Of a DNA stretch of 64,000 nt, positions 53,991-64,000 are shown piece after piece (position 1 is the first letter of the stretch; the number at the start of each line of letters is the position of its first letter). Location: contig OU015490.1 of the NCBI GenBank assembly GCA_907164885.2, positions 236,659,622-236,723,621 of the forward strand, written 5' to 3'. The notes under the pieces are model-generated. The model saw only the letters and a list, made by a program, of their open reading frames with translations, did no database searches and was not told the DNA's origin. The position numbers were made by a program, and so were the translations under genes. Source of the DNA: Dolomedes plantarius. Its lineage: Eukaryota > Arthropoda > Arachnida > Araneae > Dolomedidae.

Positions 53991-55836
53991 CTAATTTGAG
54001 AAGCATGCGCTTCTGTGGGACAGTATTATTTCTAAATTACACAAAAAAACGTTTCTTAGAGAAATAACGATTGTATTAATCAGACAGAAATTTATGACCT
54101 CTTTCCATTCTTCTTGAAAGGCTTAAAAACGCTAACTTAGTTTGCTGCTATTCAAATGTTTTATCATCCTACCAGAACCCAAAAGAAAATTATGCATTTA
54201 GCGATGAAATATCTAATTATTAATTTGTCAATATTTTATCTAAAGTTTTATTTTAGTGTTTTAATTAACTGTAAAGTAATCAGTGAGCTATTTCCTTTTC
54301 ACGCGATGACCAATAATTTGGTTTTCAACTGCAATGAAATCAACCCGATTGATGCTGTATTGTAGAGTTTCATGCTGGTCTAAATAAGCTACTGTATATG
54401 TTTATGTAACAACTATGTCGTCATGACTCTTACCTGCCTCTTTAACGAAGCTATCAAACTAATTAGCTCCTGTCAAAAACCATAAAAAACAGAAAACTTT
54501 AAGCTATCCTACTACCTTCGGAGCACTTTTTTTTTTACAAAAACTGTACTTGCGTAAATTTTTGTCTTTTATTTCGAAGGGATATAACATCAAAACACGA
54601 AAATGATGAACAAATAGACCATAACTATGCAACTTTTTACAAAATTGATGATTTTGGGTCGAAAATTAGCAAATATTAACAAAAACGGCTCTAGCTATAA
54701 GAAAAAAATATGCAAATAACTATTTTTTTTGTCATATGTACGTAAGTACCTTCTGAGTGTAATGAACTAAAAGCTAATCGATATCTTGAATTCTAAAAAA
54801 TTACAGGTCATTATATGCAATTACATGTGAAATTTTTGTAATTTCTCATGAGATTTTCTATTAATGGAGCTATAAATCAACAAATATTATACTTAGAACC
54901 AAATCAGTGATTCATTACATTTTTAGTATTATGAAAAACATACCTGACAAATTTCATAGACATATCATGGTGAGGTTTTGAGTTATCACAAGAATCGTTT
55001 ACATTTTTGATGAAAAATTAGTTCTTCAGAAAACGCAAAGTTTTCAACTTATATAGAAATTGATAGCTGCTGGTGATCTTTCAACCGCTCTCATTTCATT
55101 TCTAATGATCGCACAGAGAAAATAAGATTTAGAAACAGAAATTTACGATCTTTAAAAAAAGGGAATTAAAAACAATTCCGGAATTTTCGTCAAAATCGAC
55201 GTTTTAAATGGCAGTCGGATACCTTAAAGATAGGCTAGGCTTGTTCACTTTATGTCTTTCGCTTAAATTAAGGAATAGGCACACGCACATGTGTGTTTAA
55301 GAATTTAAATATATATATTTATTCCGTTCAATAACACATTCTTATTTTTAAAAAATTTAAAAATGAGGTGAATTGAATAGAATTTAACCAAAAATTGCAA
55401 ACGTTAATGAGTTATCAAAACTGTGTCCAATTCCAAGCTAAATTGGTTTCGGTGCTTTTTGGTTTACACAAGTCTCCTCAGAGAAGAAATAGTATAAGCT
55501 ACTATCGTGTTTGTCAAACAAACTTGTTGAGATGGTGAGTTGATAACGTGCTAAGAACTTAAAAAAATAGGAGGTATATGAACGTATTCAGAAACCTGCT
55601 GTCAACGGAACTATATATAGGGTAAATCTTGCCATTTCTGTCTGCTGCACGAGCTGAACTTCACATTGCAAAAGAACTGCACTTCCTTAGAAAGGTTGCA
55701 GCAACGGTATATTAGAAAGAGGAGGACTTTACCTTGGAAAATGATCCAATTTCACTATGGCCGTTGAATAGTTTTGTCTGTCAGGTATAGAACTTGATTA
55801 ACGTGGTACCTTGTGTCCCTTTGTTGGTAAGACAAC
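53991..55836. other. Gene-free AT-rich stretch
   Basis: No domain or element end recognised. Confidence 0.5.
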
Positions 55837-55838
55837 TA

Positions 55839-57057
55839 CACTCAAGAGCCAAAACATTATGACCACACCTACATTTTGCAACGAATTCGCCTGGATGACG
55901 TGGAAGGCACGTGATCAGGTGGAAATGGTATTTAACTGCTGCTGGAGAGTCTGAAGAATCATTCTTTCACTTACTTCTGTGTGTGATGGGAAAAGCTGCG
56001 GATCTAAGCGACTTTGATAAAGGGCAGATTGTAATGGCTCGAATGCTCGGAACAAGTATTTCCGAAACTGCACGACTCGTGGGTTGTTCGCGACCTACAG
56101 TTGTTAGTACTCATGCAAAGTGGATGAATGACGGTGAAACCAGCAGTAGACGACATGGTGTTCGACGTCCACACACTATCAAAGAAAAAGGTCGTCGGAG
56201 ACTCTCTCGCATGGTGTAGCAAAACCGGAGCCAGGCAGTGGCTCAGCTGACAGCCCAATATAATGCAGGGCCAAGTAGAATAGTATCGCAACACACTGTT
56301 CAGCGGACACTGTTGGATATGGGGCTACGCAGCAAACGTCCCACTCGCGTGCCTTTGCTGACCAAGCGTCATCGCCAACTGCGCTTGCGCTGGGCCCGGG
56401 AACATCGCGACTGGTCCATGGATCAGTAGGAGAGAGTTGCCTGGTCAGATGAATCACGGTTTGTCATTCATCACGCCGATGGCCGTGTCAAGATACGCCA
56501 TCTTCCAGGCGAACTGTTGCTCCCTCAATGTACAGTAGGTCATACACAGGCCGGTGGTGGCGGTATTATGCTTTGAGGGACGTTCTCTTGGGCGTCTCTG
56601 GGACCCGTGGTTGTGGTAGAGCAGACCATGAATGCTACAGGGTATCTGAACATCATTGCGGACCAGTTGCACCCTCACATGGCCTCTGTTTTTCCAGCTG
56701 GAAATGGAATGTTCCAACAGGACAACGCCCCGTGTCACAAGGCTAAAATTGTGTTGTAGTGGTTCCAGGAACATGATGCTGAATTCCAGTTAATGTCCTG
56801 GCCGCCTAACTCACCGGATCTCAATCCGATAGAACACATTTGGGATGTCATGGGACGGCAGCTCAGAGTTCAAAGACCACCAATTCGCAATATCTCGGAT
56901 TTGCGTGACCGTTGCTTAAACATCTGGTACAATCTGTCTCCGGCCATCTACCAAGGACTTGTGGCATCCATGCCAAGGCGGGTTGGAGCTGTGTTGCGCG
57001 CCAAAGGTGGGCCAACTCGTTATTGACAGGTGGTCATAATGTTTTGGCTCTTGAGTG
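55839..57057 (+). mobile_element. Tc1-type transposon (D-to-E spacing 36) with short TIRs
   Basis: Ends CACTCAAGAGCCAAAACATT and, inverted, the same 20 bases, continuing as ATGACCACACCT/ATGACCACCTGT, with TA on each side (55837-55838, 57058-57059). Length 1219 bp. It carries a full-length transposase frame decayed only by stop codons. Confidence 0.95.
55986..57026 (+). pseudogene. Tc1 transposase with four in-frame stops
   Basis: The start [20 protein letters not shown] leads through helix-turn-helix segments ([27 protein letters not shown]) to the DDE core. All three catalytic acids are present: Asp in AWSDESRFV, Asp in FQQDNAPCH, Glu in SPDLNPIEHIWD, with 36 residues between the second and third. 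The frame is continuous over 346 codons with no indel, but stops occur at 56217, 56427, about 56574 and 56757. Each can be explained by a single G:C-to-A:T transition. Confidence 0.93.
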
Positions 57058-57059
57058 TA

Positions 57060-58022
57060 TATCCTAACGAGAGTTGGGAACTTTACCTGACTGGCAGCAG
57101 ATAGATTGCAACCTCCTTATTCAGACGAACGTATATAATACATCGTTAACCCGTAAAATACCCCAGGTGACAAGAAACGATTATAAAAATCCACAAGCCT
57201 TATCTCGTTCGGTGTTAGAGAACACATTTCTAATAACAGTTTGCAGAATCATTTGACTCCAAAATTTCATCATATGTATGTTATGTAAGAGTATGCTATT
57301 ATGTCAAAAATATATTAGATAAAATTCCTTGTAAAGTTGGATAAATATTTATTCGTTGTTATGTGTGTAAATTTGATTTCAATAAATATTTCGTACCAAT
57401 TTTTATGCCTATTTCTTGTTGAACTTTACAGGTCATTGAAGAGTGACACCCACCAGAATTTTCAGTAAAAGAAGTAAAACCATGATCAATACCCAATCCA
57501 TAATGTCCTAGCGATAGACATATTGAGCAGATATAACTATCACTCAATACACTCAGATACACTCTATCAAAGCAAACACGACAGAATGATGTGTGATTTG
57601 CTGTTCAAAGCGGGACGAAAGAGGCGAAAATGCGAGGTGGGAAACTAGATATTATTGTCCAAACTGGAATGTTGGGCTGTGTCTATAATGTTTCAAAATT
57701 TATTGTTCAAAGAAATTGTTTGAAAATAGAAAATATAGTTCTTTTTTCACGGTACTGTGAGTTTGCCAGTTTAAAAAATTATGAAAATAAATTAAAATGA
57801 CTATAAAAACCTTTTATTATTGAAAATTTATAAAAATAAATAGACATAAAATTCTTGCTAGAAAAAACTAAAAAAACATGCTTATTTTAGGAACACAAAA
57901 AATAAACTCCTCCCAAAATTAAGGACTTAATGGGCACTGTCGTTAACCCTCTTTCTTTCACCGAGATTTACGTAGGTTCTTTTCTATGGCATATGGACAA
58001 ATGAGGTAGTGCATTAACGAGT
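57060..58022. other. Gene-free AT-rich stretch
   Basis: No gene or element end recognised. Confidence 0.5.
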
Positions 58023-58535
58023 TGTCACTGTACAAGACGAACATAAATTTATTTACAGTTGAACATTTAAATAGTTTCATACTTAACATAAAAATTAAAG
58101 AAGACTCTACACGAATTGGGCAAGAATACACTATCTTACCAGACCTCGGCTATCCTACACTCTAATCTAGTTACAGATTAACTCTGTTCTGCTTACAGAA
58201 CTAATTATTTCATTGGACGCGAGACAAGCCTACTTTATCTAGCCAGGCCTCCTTAAAACTACTCTTAGAGATTCTCTCTCTCTGTCTCAATTCTAATTAA
58301 CGAATAATTACTAACCAGAGGTGAGACGAGTCTGAATTTACCTCGCCAGACCTCTGATTCCTAACATAGACGCTCTCCTTCTGTTACTTTCTTATTTACT
58401 GACTCCCCGCGATCCCAAGCCCCCTCTTGGGTTCAACGCCCCCGCAGCCAATCCTCTGATTGGTAGAAGGGTGGGCAATCACGGGGTACAACATTTTCGC
58501 TTTAACAAGCGCTCCGTCTCAAATATTACACTACA
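58023..58535 (-). repeat. Probable solo LTR, minus sense
   Basis: 513 bp bounded by TGTCACTG and ACACTACA (TGT...ACA ends). Read on the minus strand it is GC-richer at its start, has a TCAGTAAATAAG TATA-like site near 58405 and an AAATAAAT poly(A) signal near 58050 close to its end. CAGAGGTCTGG/CCAGAGGTGAG-like text recurs inside. No target duplication was found, so the call rests on structure. Confidence 0.5.
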
Positions 58536-59164
58536 GGCACTTCTATTTTTCTTTTCGAAAATTCTCTTTCACATGTTTTTTGATGATGTACCACTGAATA
58601 AATGTTAAGGAAAGAAAAAATAAGAGATTGTTGTTAATAGTTAATAATCCATCTAATGCTATACAGAAAATGTTTCCTACTTTCGTTAGAATATGGAACT
58701 CTGACTCACAAAGGGACTCAGGGTACCTAGTATATTTCTTTGAACACTCTGGGGGCTGGGCAATGGACTTCCCAAAGGCTGTCGTTGAATCGGATCATCT
58801 TCCTAGATTAAGACATTCTTTATTCAATGTATCACTTCAAGAAAATACACGACCTCTTTCACATTTCCTACTTTTGCTTTTCAAACAACTATGCTCGTAT
58901 AGAAATCGAACCCGGGCCATTTGTGTTAACAATCATTCTCGGAGCTACGTATTAAAATCTCATTATAAACATAGAAAATTTAAACATAAATTGTTTTGAC
59001 AAAAGTATATAATTTATATTTTATCTGTGAGTTTTTCCTGCAAAATAAATTTTGAAATTTTATAAAGAATTTCATGTATAGGATCCCTAGTCCTTTTGTT
59101 ATATTTTGAATAATTCAGTTAAAATTGTTATATTTTGGCCAATTGTTATATTTTAGCCAATTTT
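58536..59164 (-). other. Gene-free stretch with tRNA-like SINE scrap at 58890-58955
   Basis: On the minus strand TAGCTCCGAGAATGATT resembles an A box and CCCGGGTTCGATTTCTA a B box, about 40 bp apart. This suggests a fragment of a tRNA-derived SINE or tRNA pseudogene. Nothing else recognised. Confidence 0.4.
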
Positions 59165-59586
59165 AGACTAAGAACAGGCACGAAAGTCTGACTGAACATC
59201 TGGCCAAAATAGGATTGTGAGTTCCAGCGTGTGCATCTTATGTAAGAATGAAAATATGAATAAAGCTCACCTACTTGTTTGCTCGAAACTAGACTTTAAA
59301 TTACGGCAGAATAGTGATTTGTGTGCTCTATATTGGAGAGCCAGAGAACTTACGCCCTGATCTCACAGTCTTCAATTATTGTGCTTCTGGCTTTTTAACT
59401 TTTTTATCCTAGAACTTTAATGTTTTTAACTGGTTTTAAGGCCTTTTGGTCGTTCTTTTTATTGTACCTTGTGGTTTCTTTTTTGTTGTCCTGTTTTTTA
59501 TATATTTTTTTGTATGTTGCGTGAGTGGCCAGACTTGTATGGATTAAGTTCCAGTCGGCCATATTTAACAACAACAACAACAACAT
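59165..59586 (+). pseudogene. LINE ORF2 3' end with (AAC)n tail
   Basis: Frames read TRHESLTEHLAKIGL then, shifted, SSSVCILCKNENMNKAHLLV and CSKLDFKLRQNSD, CALYWRAREL. The C-x2-C-...-H-x4-C motif after an RTRHxxL-x-x-HL block is the usual end of ORF2 in I/Jockey-type LINEs. About 230 bp of T-rich 3' UTR follows, ending in AACAACAACAACAACAAC at 59569-59586. 5' truncated. Confidence 0.7.
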
Positions 59587-60736
59587 ATTTTTAATGATTC
59601 CTGAACTAGTGAGGTAGAAAATATTGGTATCTTGCTGCACTTTCTCTGTAAATTATGTAAGTCCATTAAACTAGACCCAAATGTTTCCTTCATAATTTTT
59701 ATGTAAAGAGGATGTTCATATTAGGCATTTACAATTCTCACTCCTAAGGATCAATCTTAAAGATGCTATAAGCAAACGAAATCATTATCCCACCCTAAAA
59801 TAAAATAGAGAGGACGGGCTTTTGTCAATGCTTATACTCGAGTACTGTGAAGAGATCCTCTAATGAAAACCATTTGATTGTACCGCCCCATAATTAAGTA
59901 GATTTCAAATGCACAACCTTTCATACTTCCAGATGTTTTGGTATTATTGTTTCAAATATTACCAAAGTATACAACGGGCGTAGAATATTATTCGGAAAAC
60001 ACTATTATATTTATTTTATAAAAGATTAACTAGTATGGATTGAAAGCTTTGATGAAGAGATTCCGGTGAGTATGATATATACAATAACACATTCATTAAT
60101 ACTTGTAAAAGAAATGTATTTAAAATATAAGTTTACAAATTATCGATGTATTTCCAATGAAGTCCTTTGTTTGATTTTCCACCTTCATTTATGCCATTAT
60201 AAATAACAATACCGGCTTCCAAATTAGTTATACTCACTAGACATTCGCCGTTGAGACAATTTAAAAGTTTGAGGGAAGAATTATTGGAAAACAGTCTCTT
60301 GTATTGATTTTCAGTGATTCCAGCTGTATTGCGGTGCAAAAGTACTTTATATCCAAACTAATTTTCCAACTGGTTAAAACCTTACTGTTCTCATATTACC
60401 CTTAAATGCATTTCATGAAAGTAAACCGTAAAGCAGGAATTCTTATTCAGCTCAGAAATTTTTAACCGTTGCCGAATACAGGAAGGCTTTATTTCTTATA
60501 TATTTGTTTAATAACTCATGCATATATCAAAAAGTAAAGGGTTTTGAAAAAAAGAAGTAGTTGTAATAGCGAAAAAGAGGAGATTAGAAAAAGAGGAGAC
60601 TAGAAAAAGTCATAAAATTTCAGAAAACCGAGGACATAAATACTGACATAGCACTCAATAGTATGTACGAAACCGTCAAAATAACGACAGCCGTTTTACT
60701 AGGGTTAAAAGTACTGATACATCTGCGCTGAAACAC
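59587..60736. other. Gene-free AT-rich stretch
   Basis: No gene recognised; short frames (for example 60133-60339 minus) carry no domain I know. Confidence 0.45.
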
Positions 60737-60744
60737 TGCATAGT

Positions 60745-61213
60745 CAGGCCCTGACATTCCATTAGGCCCGGGCCTGGAGGCCCCAAAAAATTTTTAATTT
60801 TAAAAGGAAAAAAAAGTTCCCAATTCAATTTTTTTTTAATTTTACCTTTTTTATAGCAATTTTTTATATATCCTTTCAAATTTGATTGACTGATTGGTTC
60901 ATCATATGTATAGTTATATGTATAGTTCATCATATGTATGTTATAGTGTATATCAGGGATTAATATGTTTTTCTGGTTGCATTGTATTCGTGTTTTAATG
61001 ATGAAGTTAACATGTTGTATTGCTTTTTGTTATTTGATAATGCTCTAGGCTTCTATGCTTCAAATAGCCAATTCTTGGTAAAATGGTACTTTCACAATGA
61101 TTCATGACTATTATTTTGTGTGTCAATTTTGGAAATTTTACGCCCACATGAGTGTTAGGGGGCATCCATCCCGAGTTGTGCCTATAGTCAAGAATTTTCT
61201 AAATCGGGCTCTG
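60745..61213. mobile_element. 469-bp hAT MITE with perfect target duplication
   Basis: Left end CAGGCCCTGACATTCC, right end inverted CAGAGCCCGATTTAGA; perfect 8-bp TSD TGCATAGT (60737-60744, 61214-61221). The left end, with CCATTAGGCCCGGGCC, resembles 7404 (in inverse) and the element at 45496. Non-coding. Confidence 0.92.
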
Positions 61214-61221
61214 TGCATAGT

Positions 61222-61800
61222 TAGTTTTTTTCTATTTTCGCAGCTTCTCTATTACACCAAATAGTCATTTTCAAGAAACTTATATTTACCCAAATTTATA
61301 TTACCCACATTAATATTTACCCACGTTTTAAACTAAGATTTATTTAACATCAATCAGATGTTGTTCAAATCGTTATGAGGAAAATATGTCGTCGTGATTG
61401 GCTTGGAAATTTTAGTGGGCAGTAAATAAGGTGGGAAATATAAAGCATATTACGTGTTCAAAGAGCCAGAGAACGCCTGAAGTCTTTGGTTTGAAACAGA
61501 AACATCAAATTTTATTGACTCCTGAGGAGAGATAGTATCAAACGAAATAAAGCTGTCAGCTAAAACTTATTGTTTTCAACATCCCAAGGTTGAATTTTCC
61601 TAAACAATCTGTATTCATAACAGAATAGATGTTAAGCCCGAAATAATCCCAGGGTGATTTAGGGATTATGTAGGAAAATATGACCGTAGTGCTCCAAAAT
61701 ACAAACCACAAAAAGCCAATGACGTTGTCATCCATTTTTAAATTGCATATTATCCACCGGTCAGTTCATTGACACTAGTTGTCGAATTGAGTCTGTCACT
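61222..61800. other. Gene-free stretch
   Basis: Nothing recognised. Confidence 0.5.
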
Positions 61801-61867
61801 TTTTGTTACACGATGGATGATTAGACCGTGACGTGCTGCTTAAAACTTATCCCTAACGGGTACAAAC

Positions 61868-61945
61868 ATCCATGCCGACAGAGAGACTCGAATCTAGGGC
61901 CTCTGGTCCGAAATGCCAGCGTCCCAGCCGTCGCCAAGCCAATCC
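61868..61945 (-). repeat. tRNA-derived SINE head
   Basis: On the minus strand GGCTTGGCGACGGCTGGG precedes TAGATTCGAGTCTCTC by about 40 bp; the latter is a good B box (GWTCRANNC). The six-frame text around it (LAFRTRGPRFESL) is the kind produced by SINE heads. It does not fold convincingly as a functional tRNA. Confidence 0.5.
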
Positions 61946-62535
61946 ATATTGGATAGTAGAAATCTAAATTGGATTGTTGAAATCTAATATTACGTTTTCC
62001 AGCTCCACAATTAAGCAACAAAGCAATAACAGAACATCACAGTTTTTTGCGAATGTACTGCGATAGGAGACCGAAGTGCTCCGGAAAACAATCCTGAAAC
62101 TAATAGTGAAAATCTTAACGAATTGTAAATCCCACAGTCCATTGTTTAACTTGACGACACTGGTAAAGGTTGACACAACACCGAAATAAATAAATAAATA
62201 CATAAATAAATAAAAAACAGAGTGGAATTGTACTCGCAGATAGTGCTTTGGACTGAACGGGATATAACAAGAATTGCGTTACAAGTAAAATTTCAGTGAA
62301 AGGGATTTAGAACTGATATGAAAGTAAATAGGTGCGATGTTTATAGATGTAGAGAAGTAAGGTAAGATTATTTTGAGACAAATATCAGGAAATCGAATTT
62401 CAAGATGAGAGTAAACGAAAACAGTGATATAAAAAGTGAGACACATTAAGTGTAGATTAAATATACAAAGAAAGATATGAAGTTTTTATTAAATTTTCCC
62501 CCTTCTAAATCTATCCCCTATCTTGTGTTTGTAAT
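61946..62535. other. Gene-free AT-rich stretch
   Basis: An AAATA-type short repeat near 62188-62212; nothing else recognised. Confidence 0.5.
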
Positions 62536-62553
62536 ATCTATCTATCTATCTAT

Positions 62554-62631
<78 letters not shown>

Positions 62632-62632
62632 A
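62536..62632. repeat. (TCTA)n(TA)n(TG)n compound microsatellite
   Basis: About five TCTA units, 25 TA units and 12 TG units in succession. Confidence 0.97.
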
Positions 62633-63146
62633 ATGAAATAAGATCAGATTACAGAAATATTAGAATAAGAAATTTATTTCCGAGTGGCTAAACAGACATC
62701 TTATCAAATGGAAAGCCAACACCCGAGTGATTCCCGGGGTTTGCGTATAGAGGTATCGGCGGTTGAAGAATTTGCTGAGCAAAGATGTTTCTTGCAAGCT
62801 GCATCACTTGTGCAGGACGATCGCCTTATTTGGGCATAGGAAAGGGGTCGGACGGTTTCGTAGCTTGCCCAGGAATTGCTAACGCTATGAAAAATATTCC
62901 TGGGTTCTTGAAAACAGAATTTGGTAATGCCATCTTAAGCATACGAGGGAAAGAAAATTTACAGGGGTCAACTTAAATTAACTCAATAGGTAAAGGGAGT
63001 TTTAATTAATTTTACCAGCAACCGTCGTGAAATTTCAAAGCGTCTTTCACCCTTCCGTGCGTCGAAAATAGCAGCGAGTAGTAGAAGTGGATTATAACTG
63101 ACCTTGGTGGATTTACGCTGTTCTGTGACCTAGTTTTGAAGAAGCA
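62633..63146 (+). other. Probable 5' leader of a gypsy-like element
   Basis: This mixed-composition DNA precedes gag. It may contain LTR end and primer site (for example around TTTACAGGGGTCAACTT at 62956), but neither a TG start nor a partner LTR is visible, so this is only positional inference. The frame 62785-62976 shows no domain. Confidence 0.35.
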
Positions 63147-64000
63147 ATGCAGAAAGGGGAAAAAACCAATTTGAATCAAACCATGGACTTAACCGGTGAA
63201 AATAACGAGCCATCTCACGTCCGATTTTCAGATGTAAATATGTTTATAAAGCCCTATTCAAATGAAGTGCCAATCGAAAATTACATAGCAGAATATGAGC
63301 AGGTTTGTGAACTGTTGACATTAAATCCTATACAAAAAATTATATTTTTTCGCAAGCTGTGTACCGGAAATGTGGAACTATTTCTTCAATCCAAACCCCT
63401 CTTTAATAACTTCGAAGAATTAAAAACAGAACTGCTTAAAGAATTTAAGACGGAGATAAGTAAACCCGAAATACATCAGTAATTGTTAAGACGGAAAAAA
63501 GGAAGGGAAGAAACTTACGAAGAGTATTACTACACTATCCATCAAATAGCTTCGAAAGCAGCGATGACCTCGCAAGAGCAGAAATATTACATCATAAAAG
63601 GAATAAACGCACGCCCAGAAGTAGATCTCCAACTTCGTTCGACAAAAGATTGTGATGAACTAAAAGACATGTTAAAACTCTTGGATAAGCAAAATTCAGA
63701 AGAAAGGACTTTTTATACCCCCAAGCTACCAGTTTTCCATAGACTCCCAGCCTGGAGTCCACGCTTCCAACAGCACCCAGGAAATTACCGACAGTTTCGG
63801 CCAAATTTTGATCTTCAACACCAGGAGTGAGACCGAGGAATAATTTTTATCCGTTTCCAGCAACGTCCCCGACCAGGGTTCAACACCAGTGCAACTTCCT
63901 TTCAGCCAAGAATGACAATGCAGAATCATAATAAAAACTTTAATGTGAGAACCAACGACAGTGACTGAGTGCCAGTAGTAGAGAGCCTGTTGTGTGGACA
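63147..64000 (+). pseudogene. Ty3/gypsy-like gag, 5' half, running off the window
   Basis: From the ATG at 63147 the frame reads RFSDVNMFIKPYSNEVPIEN, YIAEYEQVCELLTLNP, IIFFRKLCTGNVELFL and LKTELLKEFKTEI, then TAA at 63480-63482. The same frame continues EETYEEYYYTIHQIASKAAM and CDELKDMLKLLDKQN up to TGA at 63828-63830, and a Gln/Pro/Asn-rich stretch follows in the same frame. This is the helical capsid domain (Retrotrans_gag type) and the spacer before the nucleocapsid. No zinc knuckle is reached before 64000. Two stops mark it as inactive. Confidence 0.75.

Noticed and set aside
62685..62765. tRNA gene suggested by CCGAGTGGCTAAAC near 62688
   Set aside because: No acceptor or T-stem pairing and no proper B box (GAGTGATTCCC); chance similarity or decayed SINE.

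Overview
This window is intergenic, AT-rich animal DNA made almost entirely of transposable elements and their remains. No ordinary multi-exon host gene, rRNA or intact tRNA gene could be supported. The mix (BEL/Pao, Ty1/copia and Ty3/gypsy-like LTR elements, I/Jockey-type LINEs with an RNase H domain, Tc1/mariner, pogo/Tigger, hAT with a ZBED5-like C-terminus, PIF/Harbinger with a MADF domain, piggyBac, a Helitron-like element and TTAA-flanked long inverted repeats) fits an arthropod. Several phrases, such as the mariner C-terminus ending GAHIEHL, are familiar to me from spider genomes, so a spider or other chelicerate is my best guess; this is inference.

Layout. 1-9.8 kb: a solo LTR, a mariner relic whose inverted ends enclose a second LTR, a BEL gag fragment, a Helitron-like element carrying six 138-bp tandem repeats, and a diverged repeat present before and after it. 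9.8-14.8 kb: a LINE split by an unclassified insert and by a mariner-type element, then a Tigger element sitting in a TA repeat. 15.6-20 kb: a hAT MITE, then a hAT carcass holding a Tc1 element and a Harbinger element. 20-23.3 kb: a 3.26-kb nested palindrome. 25.85-39.33 kb: a copia element (coding on the minus strand) interrupted by a piggyBac, which is in turn interrupted by a copied piece of copia and by a young BEL/Pao element. 39.5-45.7 kb: Tc1, hAT, SINE and LINE remnants and a 616-bp piggyBac MITE. 47.7-57 kb: a pogo-like MITE, a 162-bp tandem repeat, a short mariner derivative, an internally deleted LTR retrotransposon related to the solo LTR at the start, and a decayed Tc1 with D-to-E spacing of 36. 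58-64 kb: a probable solo LTR, LINE and SINE pieces, a hAT MITE, microsatellites and the 5' half of a gypsy-like gag that runs off the window.

How the parts work together. There is no operon-like organisation; the relations are insertional. Target-site duplications and terminal repeats let the order of events be read: copia inserted first (LTRs differ at 8 of 152 positions), piggyBac entered its reverse transcriptase at a TTAA, and a BEL element entered the piggyBac last (LTRs differ at 1 of 239). Only the BEL element has nearly full coding capacity, broken by one in-frame stop. All other transposases carry stops, frameshifts or lost catalytic acids. Stop positions, LTR limits, TIRs and TSDs were read by eye. 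Family names rest on remembered motifs, not searches.
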